A stretch of 64,000 nucleotides of DNA from Dipteris shenzhenensis (Eukaryota > Polypodiophyta > Polypodiopsida > Gleicheniales). Position 1 is the stretch's first letter, and the number at the start of each line of letters is the position of its first letter. The notes under the pieces were generated by a model. It worked only from the letters and a program-made list of their open reading frames with translations. It did not search any database and was not told the DNA's origin. Location of the stretch: the NCBI GenBank assembly GCA_047967505.1, contig CM106539.1; one strand, given 5' to 3'. Below, one piece after another: positions 24,883 through 36,114 of this stretch. A program made the position numbers and the translations under genes.

Positions 24883-24917
24883 AGAGAGAGAGAGAGAGAG
24901 AGACAGAGAGACAGAGA
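24883..24917. repeat. (GA)n microsatellite
   Basis: GA run with GACAGAGA interruptions. It shares its left flank with the tract at 24633. Confidence 0.95.
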
Positions 24918-25343
24918 TGCATACATGTCAATAGAGGAAGGCCTTTCTTGATGTCCCTAGTCATCCTGATGGTGGTACTAACAGCTAGTAATAGTGGAGT
25001 GGTATTTGCTGTTGTCCTAATAGTGGCTTGAAGTGGAGGTGGATATTGCAGTTGAAGTAAAGGTGGATGTGGCAGTTCAAGGAGTTGTGGAATTCTTTGT
25101 GCAAGAGGGAGTGGAGGTGAAGGTATCATGAAGTTGCTATATTTAGTTTGTATTTGTTGGGGGCACATCTATAGTTAACTCTTGGTATGTATTTATTTTT
25201 GGGTGCAACTGCAGTCCCATTTCAAGTCACTCTTGCCCTTGTTCCAGAGTCAACCTTGAACAACTATTGTCGCCTCACCTTTCCTAGACCCATTTCATGT
25301 CACTCCTATCCGCCTTTAGAGTCTACCCTCCTAGAAGCTAGGG

Positions 25344-25345
<2 letters not shown>

Positions 25346-25390
<45 letters not shown>
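25346..25390. repeat. (GA)n microsatellite
   Basis: About 22 uninterrupted GA units preceded by AAGCTAGGGGGG. The motif GCTAGGGGGG also follows the GA tract at 24678. Confidence 0.95.
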
Positions 25391-25391
<1 letters not shown>

Positions 25392-25723
25392 ATGAATTAT
25401 TTCATTTTTTGGTGTAAGGTGAAGTGCAAGAAGCCCAAACTCCTTCAAATAGAAGATTGCATTTCACAACTACAACCCATTAGAGAGAGGAAACTATAGG
25501 CAAGAGGGAGAGGACACATGGAAAGGAGGAGACTGGTGTCAAGGACATGCCGGTTGTAAAAAGGCCAATCTATTTGAAGGGAAAGACACTGAAAGAAGAT
25601 CAGAAGCCATCTGATTTGATGCTTTTTTATTTTCTTCATAAATGCAATGGTCAACATGACTTCCATCTTTTCTATGAGACATGGAATGAAAAATCTGGAC
25701 TATGCTACCATATTGGATAAGCA

Positions 25724-25985
25724 TAGGGATTTTTTTGTAGAGGAGCTCAAAGAATTGTAGAAGCGTATATAGAAGGGTAGGCTAGTCATATCCGACAAGG
25801 TTATATTCACATCAAGGATATAATAAAACACCATAAGCTCAAGATTTCTATGAATAGGGACTTTTTTGCAGAGGAGCTCAGAGAATTACAGAAGCGTACA
25901 TAGAAGGGTAGGCTAGTGATATCTAACAAGGTTATATTCACATCAAGGATCTAATAAAACACCATAAGCTCAAGATTTCTATGAA
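25724..25985. repeat. 131-bp tandem duplication
   Basis: GAGGAGCTCAAAGAATTGTA at 25740 recurs as GAGGAGCTCAGAGAATTACA at 25871. The copies are roughly 93-95% identical. Confidence 0.95.
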
Positions 25986-26135
25986 TACAAGATTTAATAC
26001 CCTACCTCAATCACACAGGGCACATTGCACTACTCATCCTGGAAGATGCACGCTCTTGGAGGAAAGTCTTTCTTTTGCTATGTTCTTGCATTTCACAATT
26101 GCTTTCGTTCTTGCTTTTCGCAACTTCTCCTAGGG

Positions 26136-26178
26136 GATAGGCTTAGAAATAGAAATTTTCTATTTCTAAGCCTATCTC
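26136..26178. repeat. Perfect inverted repeat of about 20 bp arms
   Basis: GATAGGCTTAGAAATAGAAA is followed at once by TTTTCTATTTCTAAGCCTATC. A direct repeat (TTTCGTTCTTGCTTTTCGCAA type) flanks both sides, at about 26103 and 26192. Confidence 0.92.
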
Positions 26179-28099
26179 CTAATGGAATTGCTTTTGTCCT
26201 TGCTTTCCGCAACTTCTCCTTTTTGTTTTGTATGTTCTTCAATTTCGTATTGTAGTTGCTCTTTCAATTTGGAGCTCACCTCTTGCTCGTATAAACACTT
26301 ATACATTTGTGCATCTTTAGATGGAGTTGTGATATATCCATGCACACCTTTATGTCTGTCACCCACAAACTTCAGCAACAATGTTATCGGATTAAAAGAT
26401 GGAGGAGCAGAGTTTCTGACTAGACGTTTATGCTATAACCCTTCTCTCCTCTTGTTTTCTCTCTTTGCATCGCACCTACGTACTGTCGTTTTGGCAGAGG
26501 TGCATATTGTTTTGCTAAATCAATATGAAAGATGGTGGTATCATCTCTTGTTGGACTGTTTTGTAGTGTTGTGGTTGCATGTTTCCATTTTCTGAGCAAC
26601 GTTGTCCCATTGCTTCGCAATCTCATCACCTTTTCATAAAATGAAGTTTTGATGAACGCCGTAAGCTTTGGAAAGTTTGAAAAACAAAGGATATGGAGAG
26701 ATTAGTTACGTGGTCCTGATAGAGAAGCTAAATGGATCACCCAGATGGCTACAAAATCGATCAAAAAAAGAAGTGGCGTATAGGGGCATTGAATGCAAAA
26801 TCTTGTGGAATATGAATGTTGAATATAGAATAATATTTTTATTCCTCCATCCTTTGACATGCTTACCGTTATCATATATATTTTATCGAATGTTTTATCA
26901 TTTTTATGTATTTTGGACGAAAGAACAAAAAAAGATACTGTTAATTTCTTACAGGGGCCCAAAATGAGCTCCCTTTTTTCCTAATGTAAGGCTCAGCTTG
27001 AAGCACGGGTGATGGCCGAAGTGTTGAAGAAGGGGCCGACTAGATCCAAATAACACATCTGAGCTTCCTAACAACATTCAATAGTTGCCATGCAACTATT
27101 GTGGATGGTGTTGCAACTACTTCTATAGCAACAGACACAACTAGGGTATGTGCGTGATGGGCTCATGTCCACTCAACTCAAATGCTGCCATGTATAATGA
27201 CCCTTGGAATATGAAAGGACTGTATGCAAGGAATAAGAGTGGAAGCTATGAATGCGAAATCAATGCAACTCCTCTCATCTTTGTTTCTTGTAAACAATCG
27301 TGCTTGTTGAGCCCCATCCAAACGATGAAGTAGATGAGTTTGTGGAGAATGGGAGCTTAACTTAGATGATTGCCCTTGCATAATCATGTTCTCATTCTAG
27401 ATCAAGTAGCTCGGCCATGCTCGATTTGTGCCACATCTGTAGCCTCAATGGCTTTTACTTTTTACTTTGTGAGGTAAAGTAGCTGCATGCTACATTAGGT
27501 TGTTCTTTGATAATGCGCCAAGGATGGTAATAGATCTGAGGAAGGGGAGGAGAGAAAGTGAGACACAGACATGCAGAGTTTTGTGAATGCTCAGCTTATC
27601 TCTAACTTGTGCGAACCCTTAGCCTCTGATTTGTGTGATAAAGTGACCCTCACAAGTGCGAACTTACATGACACGGAGGGTGTAAACACCCTAGAAAAGC
27701 GGAAGAAGTGGATGAGGGGAGGGAACACAATTGTGAATCCTCCTAGCTCGTTCTGACCGTGTTGTTCGGGCTCTAAAAGGAGCAACACGTGGGTGTGTAA
27801 GAGGGTGGTAGTGATTGGTGGATAAGTAAGGGCAAAAAATATACAAACCCCTTCAAATTTTTGGGTGTCTTGATTTTTGGTGCGTACTTTAGGATGATGG
27901 GAATTCGAAAAGGGTGGGTAACAGTGGGGTGACAACTAATTTCTTCTTTTGGTGGGAGGACTACCGCCGCAATCCGGGTTTACGATAGCTTCATGCGGAA
28001 CATGATTGGCTATTGTCGTCAAACGGCCTCCCTTTCGTAGATTTTTCCACACTAAACAACCTCACAAAGCTGCGGTTCTTTCATTTTTCTTGCTCCATT
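26179..28099. other. No gene recognised
   Basis: Only short unsupported ORFs. No domain or repeat stands out. Confidence 0.5.
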
Positions 28100-28720
28100 C
28101 GTCAATTCGAAAAGTTGACCAACCCCAATTGACTCGTATGTGGGTGGCACGTGTAAGTCAGGGAATCGCGTGCTGATGACCATTCCTGGCCCCCTATGCA
28201 TGCGAGCGACTTTTACGTGGCGCTTGCCAACCGACACATTCAAATTGCTGACGGCTCGTGCTCAAAGCTCTGGCGATCGCCTGCGCTTCGATGGCCGTGC
28301 TTGTGGGAATGCCTCTTACGTATTTCCGCTTTGATTCACTCTGTAGCCTACAGATCACCCCACATCGTCGCTGAAAACAACGATCATCGATCCATCAATT
28401 CTCCCTAGGACCCTCTGTTAGCCAAGTGTGGAAATCAGGTGCTGCATGCCTTCGCGGTAGACTCGTCGGAAAAGAATGTGGGCACTTCCAAAGGACGATC
28501 GGGAACCCCTGCAGAATGACTTTACCCAAAGGCTGGTTGATTGATATCGAACGGAGCAGCTATGCTCGTTCGTGCCGGTTGTTTCCGTGGGCTTCCCGCT
28601 CAGCTGGCCACACAGATGTTTTCTGGGACTCAATGAGCTTGGGACGGCCGCATCCACGTGTTTTCTACGGGCTATGAAATAGCAGAACAGGAATGCTATT
28701 CTACGACTCCGTGCAGGCTG
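28100..28720. other. CpG-rich unique-looking patch
   Basis: CpG is dense (about 22 in 28130-28390), unlike the AT-rich, CpG-poor flanks. I could not build a convincing protein on either strand. It could be a promoter or exon of an unrecognised gene, or a recent unmethylated insertion. Confidence 0.4.
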
Positions 28721-29342
28721 CTTCATCGGTTTTCCAAGTAAGTAGTAAAATGATATCCTCACATTTTCGGACGATTGTCCATGAGGATTATGTGTTTTGG
28801 GACTTTTCCGCGAATCTTACTTATGGCCAAAGCACCTTATCCAAAGATTCAGGTTCCGTGATTTCGTTGTGAGAGAATCGTTACTGGCGATAAAATCGCC
28901 CATGAATTTCTCTCTTGTGACCCTACCACGGCAGGCGACCCGTCATTATTCGAACCAAAATATTTTCAATGTGCGCGTGTTAATTTTGTACAGCAATTGA
29001 ATCCCAAGTGGGCGCAATGCATCGACCCCTAGGCTAGCTTGCAGCACTTGATTAGGGTTAACAAAGATATATGTATTGGGGCATCAATTTGAACAAAGTG
29101 CATCGGTTACGGGACATGATGCGTCTTTGGCTATGAAAATGTTGGACATTTAGCTTCCATCAAGCACTAAGCACTCCAAGCTTCTAATCTTGGAGGAAAT
29201 TGATTTTAAATATTGTTTCTTTTCCATTATTCATTTGGCCCACGAAGAGCAATCATGTAGGAAGTAGTTTGTATTGAGAGTCAGCGTCCGCTTGCTGTAT
29301 TACTATGTTACAGTCCGTTCACATTGCTAGTTACAGTCAGTT

Positions 29343-29466
29343 CATGATGTTACAATTACACCTGTCGACGATTGCATATCATGAACGGTGTTCCTTTTTA
29401 TGATGTTACAGTTACACCTGTCGACAATGAATATCGATTGCATATCATGAACGGTGTTCCTTTTAA
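29343..29466. repeat. Tandem duplication, unit about 58-66 bp
   Basis: ATGATGTTACAATTACACCT then GTCGACGATTGCATATCATG and AACGGTGTTCCTTTT occurs twice. The second copy has about nine extra bases (AATGAATAT). Confidence 0.92.
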
Positions 29467-31379
29467 TTGGATATCATGACTATTGTCCCTTCATGAGTTC
29501 AATCAAACTGGTTCCATCTATATAAGACCTTCAAGACCTTTGTACGGTAGCATGCACAAAGGATGACCAAATTGTGCCATTGGTGCCCCAATTGGTACTT
29601 GTGTTAATAAGGAGGCAAAAAGGAGCTTGTTAAAAATCGCCTCTTCCTTGCAAAGAAGACATCTTGAGGGATAAAGAGGCCTTGTCCATGCACATTCAAA
29701 TATTGTTGACTACTTCCTCCACTTTAGAAGCGTTCGAGTCTATTAATTCATTTAAGGTTAGACAGATCATGTTTGAACACCTCAGTGATAATCATGTTAA
29801 GCCAAGCAATGCTATCCTTTCATAAATCAAGCCCTTCCATCATTACCTCGTAAACTCTTTTGCAATCACTAAGTGATTTGGTTTGCATTTAGGCTGGAGG
29901 CAGTCACTTAGGACAGAGTTCTAATTGCTCTGGTCCATGTGGCACATGTGGCAATGACTTCTGAAACTTTCTGGTGATCCAAAGTTTATCTTCCTTTCTT
30001 TTCTTCCTGTCACTCGGCCCCTTTCTTGGATCACTTTCTACAATAAAAGGGTTCACATAACACCATTTTATGGGCACTTCTCAGTTGGATAAGGTTTTGA
30101 AAGATCGAGCTGGGTATTTAATCTACATCCTTTCCTGCCCATAGGGCTTTGTTCAGGATTAATGGGCTGTTATGCCTCAATCAGTAGCTCTCAGTGATAG
30201 GCTCAGTCAGGCTAGCACACATTAATAAAGCAATGGCATCAGAGCCGTCCTACATGTACCATATCTGTGCACCTTTTTCAGCAGCTACTTTTTGAAGTTC
30301 CTGGATGACTTAACTCCATTTGTAGGTTTTAAAGTCTTCATAGTCCTGGGGAATCCAGTGATTTCAGTTCAAGCATCGACATAATTATTGCCATATGAGG
30401 TTTTGCATGACATTGAAGGAAAGTAGTCTAGCCATACAACATGCATGTATGTCTATACCTGGTTCATACATGCAAAGGAGGGTGGCATAGGGTCTCAGGA
30501 ACTGAAGAAAATTAAATATGGTGAGTACGTTTCATTTATTCTATGGCTGGCAACCTGTTCTGTGATCTCAAGGTTGTTTTACCTCTGAGGTGAGCCTATG
30601 ATTAACTTTTCTTATTTAAAGGAATAGCTGGTTAATCTCTTGTGTCCTTTGCAGGTTGACCTCTTGCTTTTGACTTTTAACAAGTGCTGCAAGTGTTTGT
30701 GACCTGAGGCAGTGATCCTTTAAGGAATGCATTTATTGCCCTCAGTCAAGGTCTTGTTAAAAATTCCCCTCATACATTTTTGAGGTAATATAGTAATCCC
30801 ATTTTGTATTTAGATAAGTGGTCTGATGCATGGACATTTATCCTAGATACCCCGCCTATACATTCTTCAAAGAGACCTGATAAAAACTCCCTCTCTATAT
30901 GCTGTATGGTAGACGTTTATATATTCACCTTGTGTTAATTTCAGATGTGATACCATATGTGTGTAAAGAGTGACTACTTTGGGTTTGAACTCCTATAGTA
31001 CAACTGCGAGAGAAGCGAGAGTATGCTTTCTTCAAAAAGTGGTATATACATGAAGACTCCAAAACAAATGAGATCAGCACATTATCTTGAATGGATATCT
31101 CTATTCTTCCAGATTTAATTAACGTGGGGCATGATGGTCTCAAGGAGGTAAAAATACCTATGCCAATTTCATCTCAGCCCTTCAGCACTAATACAAAAAT
31201 CTGCAAATGAGTCATGGCTTCATACTCAAAACGTGGCAGACTTAACTAATTCGCACTGGATGCTGGAAACTCAAAGCAGCAGCATAACTTCAACGACTGG
31301 GGCTGCAGTTGAAATCACAATTGAAGGAGATGGGGAGAGAGAAACAGGGCACAGACACTAGGGGCTAGAATAAGGGCTC
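29467..31379. other. No gene recognised
   Basis: No domain, no convincing exon and no clear repeat in about 1.9 kb. Confidence 0.5.
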
Positions 31380-31682
31380 CCCCCCCCCCCGAAAGTCTTT
31401 ATTACAATAAGAAACTTGATACAAAGTTGGCTCACAGGGGAGCAAGATACTGGCAATACTCGAATCTCTACATGAGAGCACAGAGGCTCTAGATTTATAG
31501 CTTGGGGCTCACCACCAGAAAGCGTGTGGTTTCTAAAAGCAGGAGCCTGCTTTCTTAGCCTAGTATAGGTGAACTTTCCTAAAAGCAGGGCTTTTAGAAT
31601 TTCTCCCAAAAGTATCCGTGAACTTATCTTCTGTGGGCCCTCTAAAAGTTGGGCGCCACGTGTCCTGGTGCTTTTCCCCTTA

Positions 31683-31935
31683 AATAGTGGGAATTTTAGC
31701 ACTCTCCAAAGTCTTGTCACAAAACAAAACAATAGCCAACCATTACACCCATTGATAGTTAGCCAATGCATGCATTCTGATTCTATGGACTAATCCTAGT
31801 CCTTTAAATAAATAGTGGGAATTTTAGCACTCTCCAAAGTCTCGTCGCAAAACAAAACAATAGCCTTACCATTACACCCATTGATTGTTAGCCAATGCAT
31901 GCATTCTGATTCTTTGGACTAATCCTAGTCCTTTG

Positions 31936-31938
<3 letters not shown>
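31683..31938. repeat. 128-bp tandem duplication
   Basis: AATAGTGGGAATTTTAGCAC at 31683 recurs at 31811. The copies differ at only a handful of sites and run directly into the GA tract at 31938. Confidence 0.95.

Positions 31939-31981
<43 letters not shown>
31938..31981. repeat. (GA)n microsatellite
   Basis: About 22 pure GA units. Confidence 0.97.
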
Positions 31982-31985
<4 letters not shown>

Positions 31986-32739
31986 TCCTGTTTTTTGGAA
32001 GATTTTGTTTCTTGACTTGCTTGTTTATTTTTGCTTAGTTACCTTCTTCCTTTCGTCTTCCTTTCTTGTTTTCTTTCTCTTTTGTTTATTTGACGTATTA
32101 GTAAGCACTAGGTTTGCCCAAGAGACTCTGCGGGTCTTTAGAAACCTAGTATAGCTGCTTATGCTTGGGCACTGATAATGACATAAGTGTTGCTTTGCTT
32201 GCTAAGTATGTCTTCATTTTGTTTTTCATAAAAGTTTTTGTTTACCTCTTTTTTCTTCTCTTTCATTTCTCTTTCATTTTCTGTGTAGATTTTTGGTCTT
32301 TAGAACAACAAAAAATCTAAATTTGTATGATTGGACTTATTCTAGTCTTACAAAGGTATATATATATGTATATATATATAAACTTTTCTCTTGTTGACAA
32401 ACATCAACATTCTTTGAATGAAGTCTAAACAGCCAAAATTATTTCTCTCTTACATTTTCTTGGGACGTCAATACACCCCTCGTGACATTCCCTCCACTTC
32501 TTTATCAGTTGTCCTCAACTGAAAAGCTTCTTGGTATAACTGCAAAACTGGTGGAGAACTGAGAAAAACTCCTCATTGCATCTAGTGCCAAGTAGTCAAA
32601 ACTTGGATTAGAACTAACCGGGTCAGGAAGGGTATGAATGTATTAAATGTCATATTCTTGAAAAAAGGCTTTTTTGTGTTCTTGTTTGAAAAGCCTGAAA
32701 TGGCTGCTAGAGCCCTCCAATATGGGCTTTAGACAATCA
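31982..32739. other. No gene recognised
   Basis: T-rich sequence with a short (TA)n tract at 32356-32380. No gene. Confidence 0.5.
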
Positions 32740-33672
32740 GACACCAGCCTCTATATCTGGAATGGTGACTAAGGAGTTCTCTCCCGATGCTCCCAGATCA
32801 ACAAGAACCCCTGTATGGATATAACTTCATGATTTGCCTCTGTATCTATGTAATCAACTGCCCTTCTTGTGCTCTGGTCTAGGAGAGGTATTAGGTGTAG
32901 AGGAGGAAAACTTCATAAATCCTATAGGAAACCCCCAGGTGTGCATCAAGATTGATATTGCTGAAGAGCTTCCTAAGACCCTGGTCATTCTAAACAGAAA
33001 TGGCAGCATATTCATAGAACAACCATTGCTCTACAAGAACTTACCTTGTTTCCTTTGTGGTCTGTCTAGTCATGTTGTCAAGAACTGTCCCTATGAAGAG
33101 GGGTAAGCCCAAAGATGCTGCTCCTCCTACCCATAAGCAACCTGCTATATCAGAAAAATGGGTCTCAAAGGCTCCTTCAGGGCTTGATAACAATAGATAG
33201 AAAGTGCACTCCTCTAATGCCTCCAAGAAACATTAGAAAAAGGGAAGGAATTAGTGCCCATTCCTTCTACTTCCAAAAACTCCTTTGAACCTCTTAAAGA
33301 GCAAGAGGTTGAAGACAAAGGGAAGAAAAGCCAAGAAACTGAGGATGATATCATGATAGAAGATGTCTGGTCCAAGGAGTTTGAAAAGGATGTAGGAGAT
33401 TGCTCGTTGATTGAAAGCCAATTCCCTCTCCCCTTTCTTTCTAGCATTGCAAGAAGTCAGGGCAAGTGGACTTAGTCTATAGAGTAGACTAAAAGTAATT
33501 GATAAAAGAAGAAATTGGTATTATACTCTTCATTTTGAGGGGAAGGGAGGAACTGTTGTTGGTATACTCTCTCATTACAAAGGAGGGGTGCTTCAAGTAG
33601 TTACAGATTACCAAAACAGATGGGTAATGCTCAAATGCCTTATCAAGGGACATAACTTTACAGTTATCTCAT
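32740..33672 (+). pseudogene. LINE (non-LTR retrotransposon) ORF1 end and ORF2 start
   Basis: 32834-33106 encodes the plant LINE ORF1 RNA-binding module: a segment like PVWI*LHDLPLYL, then VCIKIDIAEELP, then a perfect CX2CX4HX4C knuckle CFLCGLSSHVVKNC at about 33047-33088. A serine- and acid-rich tail follows to about 33475. At 33505-33672 another open segment (GGTVVGILSHYKGG, RWVMLKCLIKGHNFTVIS) resembles the start of the endonuclease of ORF2. The similarity ends near 33665, where minus-strand gypsy integrase begins. The element is therefore cut there and lacks nearly all of its endonuclease and RT. A stop in the ORF1 region shows decay. Confidence 0.75.
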
Positions 33673-35862
33673 TATAACCATAGTTCAGCTCGAATGGACT
33701 CATTCTTGTAGAGGAATGTTTTCTATCATTGTAAGCAAATTCTAACAGTGGCAACCACTTGTCCCATGTATGTTGCCTGAATGAAAGATATGCTCTAAGC
33801 ATATCTTCTAAAGTCTGGTCGACTATTTCCGTTTGACCATTCGTTTTAGGATGATTCCCACTACTCATTCCTAACTCAGTCCTTAGTGCCTCAAACATAA
33901 CAGTCCAGAAATGACTCGTAAATTTAACATCCTTGTCTGACACTATGGATTTGGGTAATCTAGATTCCATGCAAACGAAATAAATAAATTCTCCACTTGT
34001 GAGGCACTAACAAACTGGTAAGACGATCAACCACCAAAGGATAGAATCATATCCATCTTGTCTTGTAGGCAGACCTATAGTAAAGTCCATGGAAATGCTC
34101 TCCCACCTACCTAGTGGTATTTCCAAGGGCTGTAAAAGTCCGAATGGCTTCACCCGCTTTGCCTTACTTACTTGACACGAAAACAACGTGCGACATATTC
34201 ATGAATATGCTTTTTCATTTTTGGCCAAAAGAAATCTTGTTTTACGAGATCATATGTCTTCTCGACACCTGATTGTCCCGCACACGGGCTATCATGGCAC
34301 TGTTGAATGACTCTTTGCCTAAGATCATTCTGATACTACCTTGCCATTTCATTTCAGCATACCATCCGCTATGGTATATCTTGCATAGGTTTGGTCTTTT
34401 TTGGATGCCAGGTCATTCTTTTTCCCGGGTTTAAGCACATAAGCCTTAGGCCAAAGGCTTTGGACAAACTCGTCTACCTTTTGAGTTTCTCTAATCTCGG
34501 CCATTAGAGCACTCTAAACTCATTATGCATAATTCGTGACAACACATCGACATCTTTACTATTCTTTCCTTTTCGGTACCAAATAGTCATGTTAAACTCC
34601 TGCATGAGCTCTGCCCACCTAGTTGGGCGGCCTCTCAAGTCAGGTTGTTTACAGAAATGTTTCAGAGTATCATGATCAACATCAACATAAAACTCTAATC
34701 CATACAAATAATGTCTCCATGTTTTACAAGCATGGACAACGGCATACAACTCGTTGAGAGGGAGAAAACTTCTTGCTTTCACCTTCCCTCACTTGCATCG
34801 GTTTTGATGAAAAACGGTTTTTAGGGATCAACTATTTTTAACACCGGTCTTAAGACCACAGCTTGTTTTATGGCGTTAAAACTTTTTCCCTTGCTGCTGA
34901 CTATATGACCAAGATACTCCACTTCATTAGCCATGAAGATACACTGGCTAGCCTCTGCAAAGAGTTGGTGAGTCCTCAGTACTTCAAGGGATTGCTTTAC
35001 ATGCATTAGATGTTCCTCCTTAGACTTGCTGTATTTGAGTATATCATCAAAGAAAACCAGGACAGATTTATAGAGATAGGGCTTGGATCTTGTTCATGGA
35101 AGGTTGCTGAAGCATCAGTGAGGTCAAATGCCATCACTTTGAACTGATATAGACTGCGTTCATTTCTGAAGGCGTTTTTGGCTCATCCTGCTCCATTCTT
35201 ATTTGATGGTAGCCTGACCTTAAGTTTGTAAAGTACTTGCCTTCACCTGTCTTGCCACCTCCTCCCTTTCAGCCTGTGATAGCCTATATCGTGCTTTATT
35301 TACTGGTTTTGACCCTGGCTCAAGGTTAATTGCTTGGTCCACATCTCTCTTAGGTGGTAAGTGATGAGGAAGATCAGCAAAAACATCTGAAAAGAATCCA
35401 CAATTCTCCTTGAGTTCCCTTGCGAAATTTCTGGAGGATATAACTGTTAATTTAGGAGGTTTGAAGCCCATAAGTGTGACCTGTTTTCCTGAATACAAAA
35501 GCTTCATAAACATCTTGTCTACATTCATAGAGAACTCGCCTAAGGTCCTCAGCCATTCACAGCCTAATGTAATATCAATAGGCCCCATATCTAAAACAAG
35601 TAGGTATAATCTCCAGAGAGTTTAGTTTGATGGCTTGGCAACATTGTTTGCTGATGGAGTGCTCCCCATGAACCACTTTCAGCCCATGTGCCAATGTGGA
35701 TGGGAACAATCTTACTGCTTGGATGGTTTTGGAGTTGATGAAGTTATGGGTACTTCCACTATCAAACGAAATGTGGACAGCTCTACCATTAATAATCCCC
35801 TTCAATCTAAGAGTTTGGCCACCCCTAGAGCCCATGATAGCTTCTGAAGAGATGCTGTACAA
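33608..35862 (-). pseudogene. Ty3/gypsy pol (protease to integrase)
   Basis: Protease at 35862-35575 has the retroviral-type motif FDSGSTHNFI. The linker and RT start lie at 35588-35220 (KARYRLSQAE). RT then decays with several frameshifts: SGYHQIRM near 35215, DDIL near 35050 and EVEYLGHIVSSKG near 34890. RNase H is at 34782-34504 (DHDTLKHF, GKNSKDVDVLSR). Integrase runs from about 34330 (HDSPCAGQ zinc region, MDFTIGLP) to 33608. Its central part in the ORF 33970-33608 carries SDKDVKFTSHFW and the Glu block GQTEIVDQTLE. The C-terminus is lost where the LINE fragment abuts. It belongs with the gag and 5' LTR found upstream at 40.7-42.1 kb on the same strand. Confidence 0.92.
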
Positions 35863-35962
35863 AATAGATTGAGTGTCTCAATACACTTCATCATCCTCTA
35901 CAAAAGAGTTACCTTTTGAATCTCTGCAACATCCACATATTCATCAACAATTTCAACAATCC

Positions 35963-36095
35963 ACTGTCGGCATATTCTTGGGCAACTGGACTGGTAGTCT
36001 CACTGATCATGGAGCTCTCCCATGTAAAACTGTCGGCATATTCTTGGGCAACTGGACTGGTAGTCTTCACTGATCATGGAGTTCTCCCATGTAGC
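35963..36095. repeat. 66-bp tandem duplication in gypsy gag region
   Basis: ACTGTCGGCATATTCTTGGG starts at 35963 and 36029. The unit is a multiple of three, so it adds 22 residues without changing frame. Confidence 0.95.
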
Positions 36096-36114
36096 ATCAC
36101 TTGGGTCAAGAGCT

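Noticed and set aside
28418-28762. 114-codon minus-strand ORF in the CpG-rich patch
   Set aside because: Composition is not protein-like, overlapping ORFs exist on both strands and no motif was seen; only the CpG density is kept as a finding.
31358-31771. 137-codon minus-strand ORF
   Set aside because: Runs through a homopolymer C tract and part of a tandem duplication; no domain.
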